In this document: one piece after another, positions 9,262 to 17,330 of the stretch
Layout of the letters: the number at the start of each line of letters is the position of its first letter
Numbering within the stretch: the stretch's first letter is position 1
Assembly (NCBI GenBank): GCA_007713595.1
Contig: VMRY01000034.1
Coordinates: forward strand, 29,963-93,962
Direction: 5' to 3'
DNA length: 64,000 nt
Source of the DNA: Sedimenticola thiotaurini
Lineage (GTDB): Bacteria; Pseudomonadota; Gammaproteobacteria; Chromatiales; Chromatiaceae
Program-made: the position numbers and the translations under genes
Notes under the pieces: model-generated
Told to the model about the DNA's origin: nothing
Database searches by the model: none
Seen by the model: the letters and a program-made list of their open reading frames with translations, nothing else

Positions 9262-9295
9262 ACTCACCGTCTGAACATTCAGGCGGTGAGTTTTT
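9262..9295 (+). terminator. Rho-independent terminator
   Basis: ACTCACCGTCTGAA and TTCAGGCGGTGAGT form a stem of about 13 bp (one G-T), then TTTTT at 9291-9295. It closes the DJ-1/RHH transcript just before the convergent DUF4399 gene. Confidence 0.75.
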
Positions 9296-9301
9296 CAGCA
9301 G

Positions 9302-9727
9302 TTACTTTACGTTAATCGTGATAATCTCGGAGACAACTGGCGGATCATGAGGTATATGACCCTTGTCACCAAGTATCAATTGTAATGTATGTGTCCCGGG
9401 CTCCAGAGTAAGCTCTGTCTGAGTCTGACCTCCACCAAAGTGTTTCGTCTCTTTACCAAGTGGCTGATCCAGTGGTGGCATCATCTTGCTGTCAATTAAG
9501 AGATGATGATGGCCGGTATTCTCTTTGTCAGTTCCCGCAGGCGCAACGCCCATTCCTTTAAGACCGAAGATAACATTGAATGTTGTAGGAACTGTAGCGC
9601 CATTTTTTGGTTCGATAATATAGGCAGATGCTCCATCAGGTGATTTGGATTTTGTCATCTCTCCGGCGATAGCTGTACTGGAAATGAGTACAGCTACACA
9701 GAGTGCAGCTTGCTTGATCAATTGCAT
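9302..9727 (-). CDS. Exported DUF4399 protein
   Basis: 141 residues with a Sec signal peptide (residues 1-22, ending SSTAIAG). The mature part, with AYIIEPKNGATVPTTFNV, GLKGMGVAPAG, NTGHHHLLID and LGDKGHIPHDPPVVSE, is the DUF4399 pattern; several His and Asp could bind metal, but no function is established for the family. The gene ends against a strong terminator, and a perfect 20-bp palindrome lies 61-80 bases before its start codon. Confidence 0.78.
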   Translation of the reverse strand: MQLIKQAALCVAVLISSTAIAGEMTKSKSPDGASAYIIEPKNGATVPTTFNVIFGLKGMGVAPAGTDKENTGHHHLLIDSKMMPPLDQPLGKETKHFGGGQTQTELTLEPGTHTLQLILGDKGHIPHDPPVVSEIITINVK

Positions 9728-9787
9728 ACATCCTCCTTGTTGTAATGCTGATAGCTATGTGGAGAAGTTACCAGAATTATCTGCTGA

Positions 9788-9807
9788 CTCTCATTAATTA
9801 ATGAGAG
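9788..9807. promoter_or_regulatory. Perfect 20-bp palindrome, candidate operator
   Basis: CTCTCATTAATTAATGAGAG is symmetrical over all ten base pairs. It lies 61-80 bases upstream of the DUF4399 start codon, a usual position for a dimeric repressor site. The binding protein is unknown. Confidence 0.5.
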
Positions 9808-9873
9808 AGAGCGATAGTAGCGAGTATGTATTGAAGAGAAAACAGAAAGAAAGTGTGTTTATCCTGGATAGCT

Positions 9874-9892
9874 CAGATCTGGTGTAGATCTG
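9874..9892. promoter_or_regulatory. Inverted repeat CAGATCT-N5-AGATCTG
   Basis: A perfect 7-bp inverted repeat with a 5-base spacer. It could be a protein-binding site for either flanking gene or a small RNA hairpin; nothing in the sequence decides. Confidence 0.35.
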
Positions 9893-9981
9893 ATGCGATA
9901 GCCCCGCCGATTATACGTCACTCCGCTTGAAGTGAGTGCCATTCAGACCATAAGTTCATTTTATAAAGGAGATTATTACTC

Positions 9982-10041
9982 ATGTATACGGCTAGCAAGC
10001 GTAATGCGGATATGTTTATTTGCAAACTCCAGCATGAGTAA
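9982..10041 (+). CDS. Possible 19-residue small protein or leader peptide
   Basis: An ATG with AAAGGAG ten bases upstream opens a 19-codon frame (MYTASKRNADMFICKLQHE). It is too short for the ORF track. The good ribosome site and position before the CadC-type regulator suggest a leader peptide, but codon evidence is too little to be sure. Confidence 0.25.
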   Translation: MYTASKRNADMFICKLQHE

Positions 10042-10159
10042 TTCGCACGGGTGCTATCATACGTTAGAGGGTATGCGGTTTAAGTAGGTGCCGATTACAG
10101 CTTTAGCTACTACGTAGGCACATCACTGTTGGAGTTCAATTAATATACCAGGTGAAAAT

Positions 10160-11815
10160 TTGAGTAACTCATTACCCGAGGAATTTATTCTTGGCGAATA
10201 CAGGGTATTACCGTCGTGCAATGAATTATATCGTCAGGGAGTTCCGATTCAGCTAGAACCAAAGGTTATGGCGCTGCTGTTACTTTTGGTGGAGAATGCT
10301 GGAGAGACGGTATCGCGTGATGAGATATTTAAGGTGCTCTGGCCGGGTGTTATTGTAACAGACGATACACTTACCCAAGCTGTTATAAAGTTGCGTAAGG
10401 CACTGGGAGACTCTGCAAAGGATTCGCGTTTTATTCAGACCGTAACCAAACGCGGATACCGATTGTGTGTGCCGGTAACCGTTCCTTCAGACCCGATTTC
10501 AAAATCTTCCAAAATATTCAAGCCACTGCTCCTGATCAGTCTACTGATGGTGATATTGGCTGGGGGGGTAATCAGCTATTGGAATGCCAATCCAGATGTT
10601 GCTGAGATACCTGCCGTAATCACAGTAGTCGAGTCATCAACAGATGGCTTGCCAACCTTGACGGTAGAGCCCTTTGTCTTGTTAGGTGAGGATACCTCCC
10701 AACTCTATCTGGCCCAGGGGCTCACTCAGGACCTGATCACTGATCTATCAAGACTCTCTGCATTGTGGGTGATTGGTTCACGTTCTGTAATGGGTCAGAA
10801 AGCAGATAAGACTAAGCTTACCCAAGTGCGCTATCGGGTTGTGGGTGAGGTCCAGCGTTCTGGAGATCAGTTGCGTGTCTATGTTGATCTTATTGAAGTA
10901 GAGAGTGGACGCCAGCTCTGGGCAGAACGCTACCAGCGACCCTTTAATGACCTGTTTAAACTGCAAACAGAGATCAGTCAACAGATTGCAACTACACTCT
11001 CGCTTAAGGTGAGCGAGGCAGAGCAGTTACGTCTGGCGCATCGCTATACAACGAATGTTCAGGCCTATGAACTGTTTTTAAAAGCGCAATCACTTTTATT
11101 GGTCAGGGAAGAGGCGGCGAATAATCAAGCCCGCCAAATTTACCGACAGGCCATTGCGCTGGACCCCTCTTTTGCCCGCGCCTATGCAGGGTTGGCTCTC
11201 AGTGCGGCGGCTGATTACCGAAACCAGTGGGCAGCAAATGGCGAGATTGCCCTGCAGCGTGCAAAAACCATGGCCCGTACAGCTCTGCAGATAAATCCGG
11301 ATATCCCCGAGGTCTATTGGGTACTTGCGTATGTCAATGCGCAACAGCGGCAACATGACAAAGCGCTCAGACTATTGAGTAAAGCGATATCCCTCGATCA
11401 CTCCTTCGCTGATGCCTATGCTTTGATGGGTGGTATTCATACCTACACAGGACACCCGGATGAAACGCCCAAGTTGCTGCGAACAGCGATTCGACTCAAC
11501 CCGGATGCCGGGTATCTCTATTATCTGTTGCTTGGGCGCGCCTACTTCTATACAGGTGATTGGGAGCAGTCGCTGATTAATCTTAATGAAGCATTGGATC
11601 GAAATCCTACCAATCTTGAGGCCAGGATCTACCTTGCTGCAGTCATGGAATCGATGGGTAATCATCAAGATGCCATATGGGAGGCAGATGAGATACGTAG
11701 TCTGCAAGATGATTTTAATATAGATATCTGGCTCAACACCTACCCAATGACCAGTGCGGATCTGACCCAGAAACTACGCCACTTCCTTGTGCCGCTTGGT
11801 TTGAGTAATAGCTGA
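10160..11815 (+). CDS. CadC-type membrane-anchored transcriptional regulator with TPR repeats
   Basis: 551 residues from a TTG start preceded by AGGTG. Residues 8-105 form an OmpR/PhoB-like winged helix (RDEIFKVLWPGVIV; LTQAVIKLRKALGD; QTVTKRGYRL). One TM helix (about 122-140) follows, then a TolB-like domain (TLTVEPFVLLGED; RVVGEVQRSGDQLRVYVDLIEV; LWAERYQRP) and TPR repeats (about 295-510). CadC-like proteins bind DNA on the inside and sense outside the inner membrane. It shares its domain plan with the regulator at 6389, which has no TM. The methyltransferase/nitrilase operon lies 260 bp downstream on the same strand and is the natural target. Confidence 0.82.
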   Translation: MSNSLPEEFILGEYRVLPSCNELYRQGVPIQLEPKVMALLLLLVENAGETVSRDEIFKVLWPGVIVTDDTLTQAVIKLRKALGDSAKDSRFIQTVTKRGYRLCVPVTVPSDPISKSSKIFKPLLLISLLMVILAGGVISYWNANPDVAEIPAVITVVESSTDGLPTLTVEPFVLLGEDTSQLYLAQGLTQDLITDLSRLSALWVIGSRSVMGQKADKTKLTQVRYRVVGEVQRSGDQLRVYVDLIEVESGRQLWAERYQRPFNDLFKLQTEISQQIATTLSLKVSEAEQLRLAHRYTTNVQAYELFLKAQSLLLVREEAANNQARQIYRQAIALDPSFARAYAGLALSAAADYRNQWAANGEIALQRAKTMARTALQINPDIPEVYWVLAYVNAQQRQHDKALRLLSKAISLDHSFADAYALMGGIHTYTGHPDETPKLLRTAIRLNPDAGYLYYLLLGRAYFYTGDWEQSLINLNEALDRNPTNLEARIYLAAVMESMGNHQDAIWEADEIRSLQDDFNIDIWLNTYPMTSADLTQKLRHFLVPLGLSNS

Positions 11816-11857
11816 TAAACGGCTGCCATCAGGTGGCTAACTGACTCGAGAGGTCAA

Positions 11858-11962
11858 ATGATCAGCAGGATTCTGTTTGATTATTATGCGTGTGACCCAC
11901 TGCTTGATCCTGAAGTAGTCGATGCTGCTGTTTCCGGTGTTTGGTATCTTGTTGAAAATTAA
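11858..11962 (+). CDS. Possible 34-residue small protein
   Basis: An ATG four bases after GAGAGG opens a 34-codon frame (MISRILFDYYACDPLLDPEVV...). Its codon use looks like that of the neighbours and it is acidic and hydrophobic, ending in WYLVEN. It lies between the CadC-type regulator and the methyltransferase operon and is too short for the ORF track. No family recognised. Confidence 0.35.
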   Translation: MISRILFDYYACDPLLDPEVVDAAVSGVWYLVEN

Positions 11963-12077
11963 AATAAAGTAATTTGTTCGTAACTTCTTCGTGCGCTTTT
12001 CGGGATACTGTTTGTGTTTACGTTTATACCTTAAGTCACATTATGCAGATCACTCTGTGACATAAGGAGAACACGCT

Positions 12078-12953
12078 ATGAGCACAACGACACAGCAAGC
12101 CGTATTTGATTCCGTTAAATACAAACAGACCACTCGGCAGCAATGGGATATGGCTGCAGAAGCGTGGTACAACTGGGGCCCATTACTTTCAAAATGGCTG
12201 GGTCCGGCTACTGAACTGATGTTGGACAGGGCACGCATAGTCAGTGGCTCCAGGGTATTGGATGTGGCTGCCGGAGCGGGCGAACAGACGATGGCCATAG
12301 CGAGACGTATCGGGCCTGAAGGGCAGGTGCTAGCCACTGACATTTCCAGCTCTATTCTTACCTATGTCGAAAATTCCGCCAAGCTGGCCGGCCACAGCAA
12401 CGTACAAGTGCGTGAGCTGGATGGTGAGTGTCTGGATCAGCTGGCAGCAGCCTCTTTTGATGCCGTCGTCTCACGTGTTGGTCTCATCTACTTTCCAGAT
12501 CAACAGAAAGCATTGCGTGGCATGATCCATGCGTTAAAGCCTGGTGGTTTGGTTGGTGCAATGGTTTACTCCACCGCAGAAAAGAATCCCTTCTTCTCCA
12601 TCCCGGTTTCTATAATACGCCGCCGTGCAGCCCTGCCACCGCCATTTCCTGGTCAGCCTGGTCCCTTCAGTTTAGGGGCCGAAGGTGTGTTAGAGCGTGT
12701 CTTCACCGAGGCCGGGTTAGTGAACATTGAAACCATCCGTATTGATGCACCTGTAAGACTTGAATCGGCGGCAGAGTGTTTGCGTTTTGAGAAAGAGTCT
12801 TTTGGCGCACTCCATCAGATGTTAGCGGGACTCTCAAAACAGGAGCAGGAAGAAGCCTGGGACGAGATAGAGCAGGCATTGAAGGCCTATGAAAATGAGG
12901 ATGGATTTTCCGGGCCGTGCGAGATGGTCGTTGTGGTAGGTACCAAGTTATGA
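12078..12953 (+). CDS. Class I SAM-dependent methyltransferase, first gene of nitrilase operon
   Basis: 291 residues. Motif I is VLDVAAGAGEQTMAIAR (about residues 60-76), followed by VLATDIS and ELDGECLD, so SAM binding is clear. The overall pattern (QQWDMAAEAWYNWGP at the start, FSGPCEMVVVVG at the end) is UbiE/Methyltransf_11-like; the acceptor is unknown. Ribosome site AAGGAGA. Its stop overlaps the nitrilase start by four bases (ATGA), so the two are translated together, which argues that methylation and nitrile or amide hydrolysis belong to one process. Confidence 0.82.
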   Translation: MSTTTQQAVFDSVKYKQTTRQQWDMAAEAWYNWGPLLSKWLGPATELMLDRARIVSGSRVLDVAAGAGEQTMAIARRIGPEGQVLATDISSSILTYVENSAKLAGHSNVQVRELDGECLDQLAAASFDAVVSRVGLIYFPDQQKALRGMIHALKPGGLVGAMVYSTAEKNPFFSIPVSIIRRRAALPPPFPGQPGPFSLGAEGVLERVFTEAGLVNIETIRIDAPVRLESAAECLRFEKESFGALHQMLAGLSKQEQEEAWDEIEQALKAYENEDGFSGPCEMVVVVGTKL

Positions 12954-13897
12954 AGAGTGCCACCAACAAACTGGCCATTGTGCAGGTACCACCAGTATTT
13001 CTGGACCGGCAGCAGACGCTCGAACGCGCAGTAAACTCTATTGATCAGGCAGCCTCTCAGGGCGCCAAACTGGTGGTCTTCCCAGAGGCGTTCATCCCCG
13101 GTTATCCAGCCTGGATCTGGCGCCTCAGGCCTGGCAGCGATTGGGGGTTATGTGAGAGTCTGCATGCACGTCTATTGGACCAGGCGGTGGATATTGAGCA
13201 TGGTGATCTTGCGCCTTTATCTGCTGCGGCAAGACAACATGGGATCACCATACTCTGTGGTATCAATGAACGTGACAGCACACTGAGTCGTACCACACTC
13301 TTTAACAGCTATGTGGTGATAGGAACGGACGGTGAATTGCAGAACGTACATCGCAAACTGATGCCGACTAATCCAGAACGCATGGTATGGGGCTTTGGTG
13401 ATGGTGCTGGATTGAATGCGGTAGATACACCTTGTGGGCGTGTGGGTTCATTGATCTGCTGGGAAAACTATATGCCGCTGGCACGTTATGCCCTCTATGC
13501 CCAAGGTGTAGAGATCTACTTTGCCCCGACCTATGACAGCGGTGATGACTGGGTTGAGTCACTGCGCCACATCGCTCGTGAGTCCGGCTGCTGGGTTGTG
13601 GGAGGTGGCACTCTACTGCGGGGTAGTGACATGCAGTTTGAGTTAGATGGTGCGAGTGAACTCTATCCTGATCACGAAGAGTGGGTCAATCCCGGCGACT
13701 CCGTGGTAATAGCGCCTGGTGGTAAGTTGGTGGCCGGACCCATGCATCAGGAACAGGGCATTCTCTATGCAGAGATTGATCTGATGCAGATTGGCACTGC
13801 ACGTCGGACAATGGATGTGACGGGTCATTATGCCCGCACCGATATTCTTCAGCTGCATGTAAATCGAAAACCACAAAGTCCAGTGAATTTTTCATGA
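12950..13897 (+). CDS. Nitrilase (carbon-nitrogen hydrolase)
   Basis: 315 residues from the ATG that overlaps the methyltransferase stop; the ORF track begins 11 codons too early. The catalytic triad is complete: Glu46 (VVFPEAF), Lys136 (VHRKLMP) and Cys170 (SLICWENYMP). CWEN-x-MP is characteristic of true nitrilases (nitrile to acid plus ammonia) rather than amidases or ureidopropionases, so hydrolysis of an organic nitrile is likely. Cytoplasmic, no signal peptide. Its stop overlaps the next gene's start by four bases. Confidence 0.87.
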   Translation: MKSATNKLAIVQVPPVFLDRQQTLERAVNSIDQAASQGAKLVVFPEAFIPGYPAWIWRLRPGSDWGLCESLHARLLDQAVDIEHGDLAPLSAAARQHGITILCGINERDSTLSRTTLFNSYVVIGTDGELQNVHRKLMPTNPERMVWGFGDGAGLNAVDTPCGRVGSLICWENYMPLARYALYAQGVEIYFAPTYDSGDDWVESLRHIARESGCWVVGGGTLLRGSDMQFELDGASELYPDHEEWVNPGDSVVIAPGGKLVAGPMHQEQGILYAEIDLMQIGTARRTMDVTGHYARTDILQLHVNRKPQSPVNFS

Positions 13898-14988
13898 AAC
13901 GCCAGTCAAACACACTGGCAATCGACCGAAGGCATTTTGTTGCCTGGTTGCTGGCGTGTTTGACTACAGGCGTCTCCCCCGGAAAGGGGATGGCATACAG
14001 TACGACTGATGAAAACAATACAATCAAGGTGGCCGCGTTACAGATGACGCCCAGACTGGGCGATTTTTCAGCCAATATGGAACAGGCAGAACAGCTGATT
14101 CGACAAGCGCAGCGTCAGGGTGCGCAATGGATTGTTTTACCTGAAATGTTTACCTCAGCCGTTGCTTTTCACCCAGACATGCTTGGGGTGATACGACCCA
14201 TAGAGGGTGCGCCCGCTCAGATGATGCTACGCCTTGCGCAGCAGAGTGGCAGCACAATAGGCGGCTCTTTTCTTGCCAGTGTTGATGGAGAAGTTCGAAA
14301 CAGTTTTTTATTGGTGTCTCCGAATGGTGATATTCAGCGCCATGACAAAGACCAACCCACTTATTGGGAAAACTGTTATTACCAGGGTGGGGCAGATGAA
14401 GGTGTACTGACTAATCCTCTCGGTCAAATTGGCGTGGCACTCTGTTGGGAGTTAATCCGCTCACGCACTATGCGACGGCTTAAAGATCGTGTTCGACTGG
14501 TGTTGAGTGGATCATGCTGGTGGACGCTCAGTGATGATGTGGATATTGCAAACCCTTTGCGATTAATCAATCTAAGTATGCTTCAGGATGCTCCGGTTCA
14601 CTGTGCCCGCATGCTTGGTGTGCCAGTTGTGCATGCTGCGCATGCGGGTTCATTTAAAGGCTTTTTTAGCCCGGATTTACCCGATATCCCCTATGACTCC
14701 TCATACATGGGGGAGTCAATGATCGTGGATGCGACAGGGGCTGTTTTGGCGAGACGAAGCGCCGAAGAGGGTGCGGGCACTCTTGTTGCTGAGATCACGC
14801 TGCCACTAGAGCCGAAGCCCTCTCTGGTTATACCACAACGGTTTTGGATGCCCGATACGATGCCAGTGCCCTGGAAAACTGCCTGGGTGAGGTGGCTCAA
14901 GTCTGGTTCGCACTATTATAAACGAGTGACCCGTGACTATCTGGCAACCGGTAAAACCAATGACTACACGCCTGAATATATGGAGTAA
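13894..14988 (+). CDS. Tat-exported carbon-nitrogen hydrolase
   Basis: 364 residues. The triad is Glu84 (VLPEMF), Lys152 (RHDKDQP) and Cys184 (VALCWEL), so the nitrilase fold is intact, but the Cys context (CWEL) fits amidase-like branches better than nitrilases. Residues 11-35 read DRRHFVAWLLACL..., a twin-arginine signal with a hydrophobic stretch, so the enzyme should be folded in the cytoplasm and exported. Exported members of this superfamily are uncommon. Coupled by ATGA overlap to the cytoplasmic nitrilase upstream. Confidence 0.8.
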   Translation: MKRQSNTLAIDRRHFVAWLLACLTTGVSPGKGMAYSTTDENNTIKVAALQMTPRLGDFSANMEQAEQLIRQAQRQGAQWIVLPEMFTSAVAFHPDMLGVIRPIEGAPAQMMLRLAQQSGSTIGGSFLASVDGEVRNSFLLVSPNGDIQRHDKDQPTYWENCYYQGGADEGVLTNPLGQIGVALCWELIRSRTMRRLKDRVRLVLSGSCWWTLSDDVDIANPLRLINLSMLQDAPVHCARMLGVPVVHAAHAGSFKGFFSPDLPDIPYDSSYMGESMIVDATGAVLARRSAEEGAGTLVAEITLPLEPKPSLVIPQRFWMPDTMPVPWKTAWVRWLKSGSHYYKRVTRDYLATGKTNDYTPEYME

Positions 14989-14995
14989 GTACTCA

Positions 14996-15691
14996 TTGAA
15001 CTCCCCTCATTCAATCTTTCCAGGTCAAGAAATACTTAAAACGTGCAAAAAACTCCTCGGGAAGATCTCAGCTTATTTTTGTTTCAAGATTGTTCTGGTG
15101 TTGGGAGTGGTGGCTTTTCTGAATAGTGCTGGAATATGGCTGGCACACAACATCAATACGCAATTTTTATCAAACAATCGAACGATGTTTTTCCTTTCGC
15201 TGCTGTGTCTGTTTTTTGTCTATATAGTTTTATTGGCATTACCCTTTATACCTGGTATTGAGATTGGTCTTGCGCTGATGTTCTTGATGGGAGCAAAAGG
15301 GGCGCTTCTGGTCTATATCAGTACCATTGTGGCGCTATCAATCAGCTATTTCATAGGGGGTGCCATACCTTCTGGTTTGATTTGCAAGGGATTGGAGTGG
15401 CTCCACATGAATAAGGCATGTGCCATGATTCGTCAACATGAAACCCTGAATGCGAATGCGCTACTCCAGGTGCTTAATAATAAAGCCCCCACTCGGTTTA
15501 TACCTTTTCTACTAAGACACCGTTACATCGCCATTGCAACGGCGTTGAATTTACCGGGAAATTCATTGATGGGTGGGGGTGGGGGCATCGCAATGATGGT
15601 AGGTATAAGTCGCCTGATCTCATACCCTAAGTTTCTATTGCTGCAGGTAGTAGCAATAGCACCGGTTCCGCTGTGGTTTATTGTATTTTGA
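14996..15691 (+). CDS. Polytopic membrane protein, possibly VTT/TMEM64-like
   Basis: About 231 residues with roughly five hydrophobic segments. The centre (LPFIPGIEIGLALMFLMGAKGALL) and the glycine run in NLPGNSLMGGGGGIAMM recall the VTT (DedA/TVP38) family, but the match is loose. The start is uncertain: the ORF track begins inside the previous gene; a TTG at 14996, ten bases after GGAG, is the best placed, with an ATG at 14960 as alternative. It is the fourth gene of the methyltransferase/nitrilase operon and may move or anchor its product. Confidence 0.6.
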   Translation: MNSPHSIFPGQEILKTCKKLLGKISAYFCFKIVLVLGVVAFLNSAGIWLAHNINTQFLSNNRTMFFLSLLCLFFVYIVLLALPFIPGIEIGLALMFLMGAKGALLVYISTIVALSISYFIGGAIPSGLICKGLEWLHMNKACAMIRQHETLNANALLQVLNNKAPTRFIPFLLRHRYIAIATALNLPGNSLMGGGGGIAMMVGISRLISYPKFLLLQVVAIAPVPLWFIVF

Positions 15692-15758
15692 TTGTCCGAA
15701 TAGCGGCGATCAGTCAATTCACTGAACAGAGCGGAGCTTCAGCATGGTCTAGGAATCG

Positions 15759-15788
15759 CTGAGGGGCCCGTTTTAGATGGCCCCGCAG
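15759..15788. terminator. GC-rich hairpin between convergent genes
   Basis: CTG-A-GGGGCC and GGCCCC-G-CAG pair around a 10-base loop. It lies between the convergent membrane-protein and lipoprotein genes; no clean T-run follows on either strand, so termination is only likely. Confidence 0.45.
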
Positions 15789-15801
15789 TGATGCGCTGAA
15801 A

Positions 15802-16248
15802 TTATTTAATTTCTGTGTCGGCTAATTTACATTCACCAACACCTTTCTTTCCAATCTCTTCTGATACTTCATGAAGCTGGGAACGGGCAGTCCACATGCC
15901 CATTTTAACTTCTTGCCAGATAAAATGATTCTTCCCCTCAACAGCGTTTATTTTGATCTTGGCTGTATTTTCAGTCAGAGAAGTAACTTCATGCTCCCCG
16001 GGCTCTACTGACCACAGAAAATATGTTTGAGCACCAGTTTTTCCTGCGACCATCCCATCCAGGCTAACCGGCATGGCAATTGCGGCGCCAAATGATTCAT
16101 TTCGGTAGAGGTAGATGTTAGCCTTGTTAGATTCGGTAATATATTGTTTTGCTTGAGTATCTTTTTCTATTGATGCCATGGGTACAGATGCACACCCAGT
16201 GAGCAAGAGATAAAGCGAAGCAATTATGGGTAACAAAAGTTTTTTCAT
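15802..16248 (-). CDS. DUF2846 lipoprotein
   Basis: 148 residues with a lipoprotein signal (MKKLLLPIIASLYLLLTGC, lipobox LTGC, Cys19). The mature part (IYLYRNESFGAAIAMPVSLDG, YFLWSVEPGEHEV) matches the DUF2846 family of small envelope lipoproteins with a beta-sandwich. No enzymatic role is known. It stands alone between two unrelated operons. Confidence 0.75.
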   Translation of the reverse strand: MKKLLLPIIASLYLLLTGCASVPMASIEKDTQAKQYITESNKANIYLYRNESFGAAIAMPVSLDGMVAGKTGAQTYFLWSVEPGEHEVTSLTENTAKIKINAVEGKNHFIWQEVKMGMWTARSQLHEVSEEIGKKGVGECKLADTEIK

Positions 16249-16406
16249 TTCACTGTCTCGTGTTGAATTTATATTGTTTATTAGTACTTCTGCAGTACAC
16301 AGGTTATTAAGCCGCCCTGGTTGATGCCTGACGAGTTAAGCCGGTGTTGTTTTTAGTTTCCCGTCAAGACGGGTAATCTATTAATTACTAATACTATCAG
16401 GCAGTA

Positions 16407-17276
16407 TTACAGTATTAAATGTTTTGTCAATTGCAGGTAATACTTACGGCACTCATCTTCACGTCCGCGAATGACTCTTTTCCCAATCAGGTCGCCCTGT
16501 GTTTCAGTTACTACTGTCTGTTGACCCTCCTGATGATGCTCATCGTAAAAGTAGATGACGACCCAGTCCCTGGTCATGTTCAGCTGATGGGCAAGCGCTG
16601 AATTGGAATAGAGCGCAGTAAAATGCCAGCCTTTCTGATCGGTATGGAGAATGGGTAGCCATGCCTCATGTCCTGGATTAAAACGCTTAGGTGCAATCAG
16701 TGGTAAACTCCCAGTAATTGCACTCTCCAGATAGAGGCGGTCGATATCAAGTAATAGGGCAACATCAGGGCTCTCTTTTTGTGGCAGATGATGGATTCTT
16801 CTTGTGCGACCAAGAATGGAAGAGAGGGCATTGCGAATGGCGGCCAGTCTTCGTTTTCCGATACCCTTAATCTGTTCAAGTTTGCCGTTGTAAGCAGCAA
16901 TCTCAAGCGCCTCCAGTGAGTCAATGTGCAGGCCCTGATAAATCTTGCTCGCGAGGTCTGCGCCAATGCCGGGTATCGTCTGGAATAGATGAGCCGGATC
17001 CAGATTTCCACGCAGACGTTCAAATTGTGTCCAGTGTCCTGTCGTGATTATCTCCGCAATAGCTGTGGCAATACCCTGGCCAATGCTTGGCAGTGCGATC
17101 AATCCCTTGCTGCCATCCTTCTTCAGGATGTCTTCTATGTCCTTTTTGAGTCCACTCACTGTTTCTGCGGCGCGGCGATAGGCGCGTATGCGGAAAGGAT
17201 TGGCACCTTGCTGTTGTAGCAAATCAGCCATCTCATCCAGTTTTTTGGCAATCTTTTTATTGAGTTGAAAGTCCAT
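16407..17276 (-). CDS. HhH protein resembling the PolX N-terminal domain
   Basis: About 289 residues from MDFQLNKK (17276), which has AGAGGC upstream; the ORF-track start adds six residues. Residues 1-75 are the PolX-type HHH_8 region (NPFRIRAYRRAAETV), followed by helix-hairpin-helix motifs: ALPSIGQGIATAI, TIPGIGADLAS and QIKGIGKRRLAAI. In PolX these are followed by polymerase and PHP domains; here a different roughly 130-residue C-terminus follows with no catalytic Asp pattern. So it should bind DNA but not polymerise. It is the next gene after the Lon-like protease, 54 bases apart. Confidence 0.72.
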   Translation of the reverse strand: MDFQLNKKIAKKLDEMADLLQQQGANPFRIRAYRRAAETVSGLKKDIEDILKKDGSKGLIALPSIGQGIATAIAEIITTGHWTQFERLRGNLDPAHLFQTIPGIGADLASKIYQGLHIDSLEALEIAAYNGKLEQIKGIGKRRLAAIRNALSSILGRTRRIHHLPQKESPDVALLLDIDRLYLESAITGSLPLIAPKRFNPGHEAWLPILHTDQKGWHFTALYSNSALAHQLNMTRDWVVIYFYDEHHQEGQQTVVTETQGDLIGKRVIRGREDECRKYYLQLTKHLIL

Positions 17277-17330
17277 GCTCTTGCCTCTCAACACTTAATG
17301 AACTGAATATGTGATTAATGTTAATTCCAT

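Larger units (their letters stand above)
9728..10159. other. Gene-poor region with two symmetrical sites and a micro-ORF
   Basis: About 430 bp between the DUF4399 gene (minus) and the CadC-type regulator (plus). It contains a 20-bp palindrome (9788-9807), a 7-bp inverted repeat (9874-9892) and a 19-codon ORF with a strong ribosome site (9982-10041); these are listed separately. No longer gene is seen. Confidence 0.5.
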
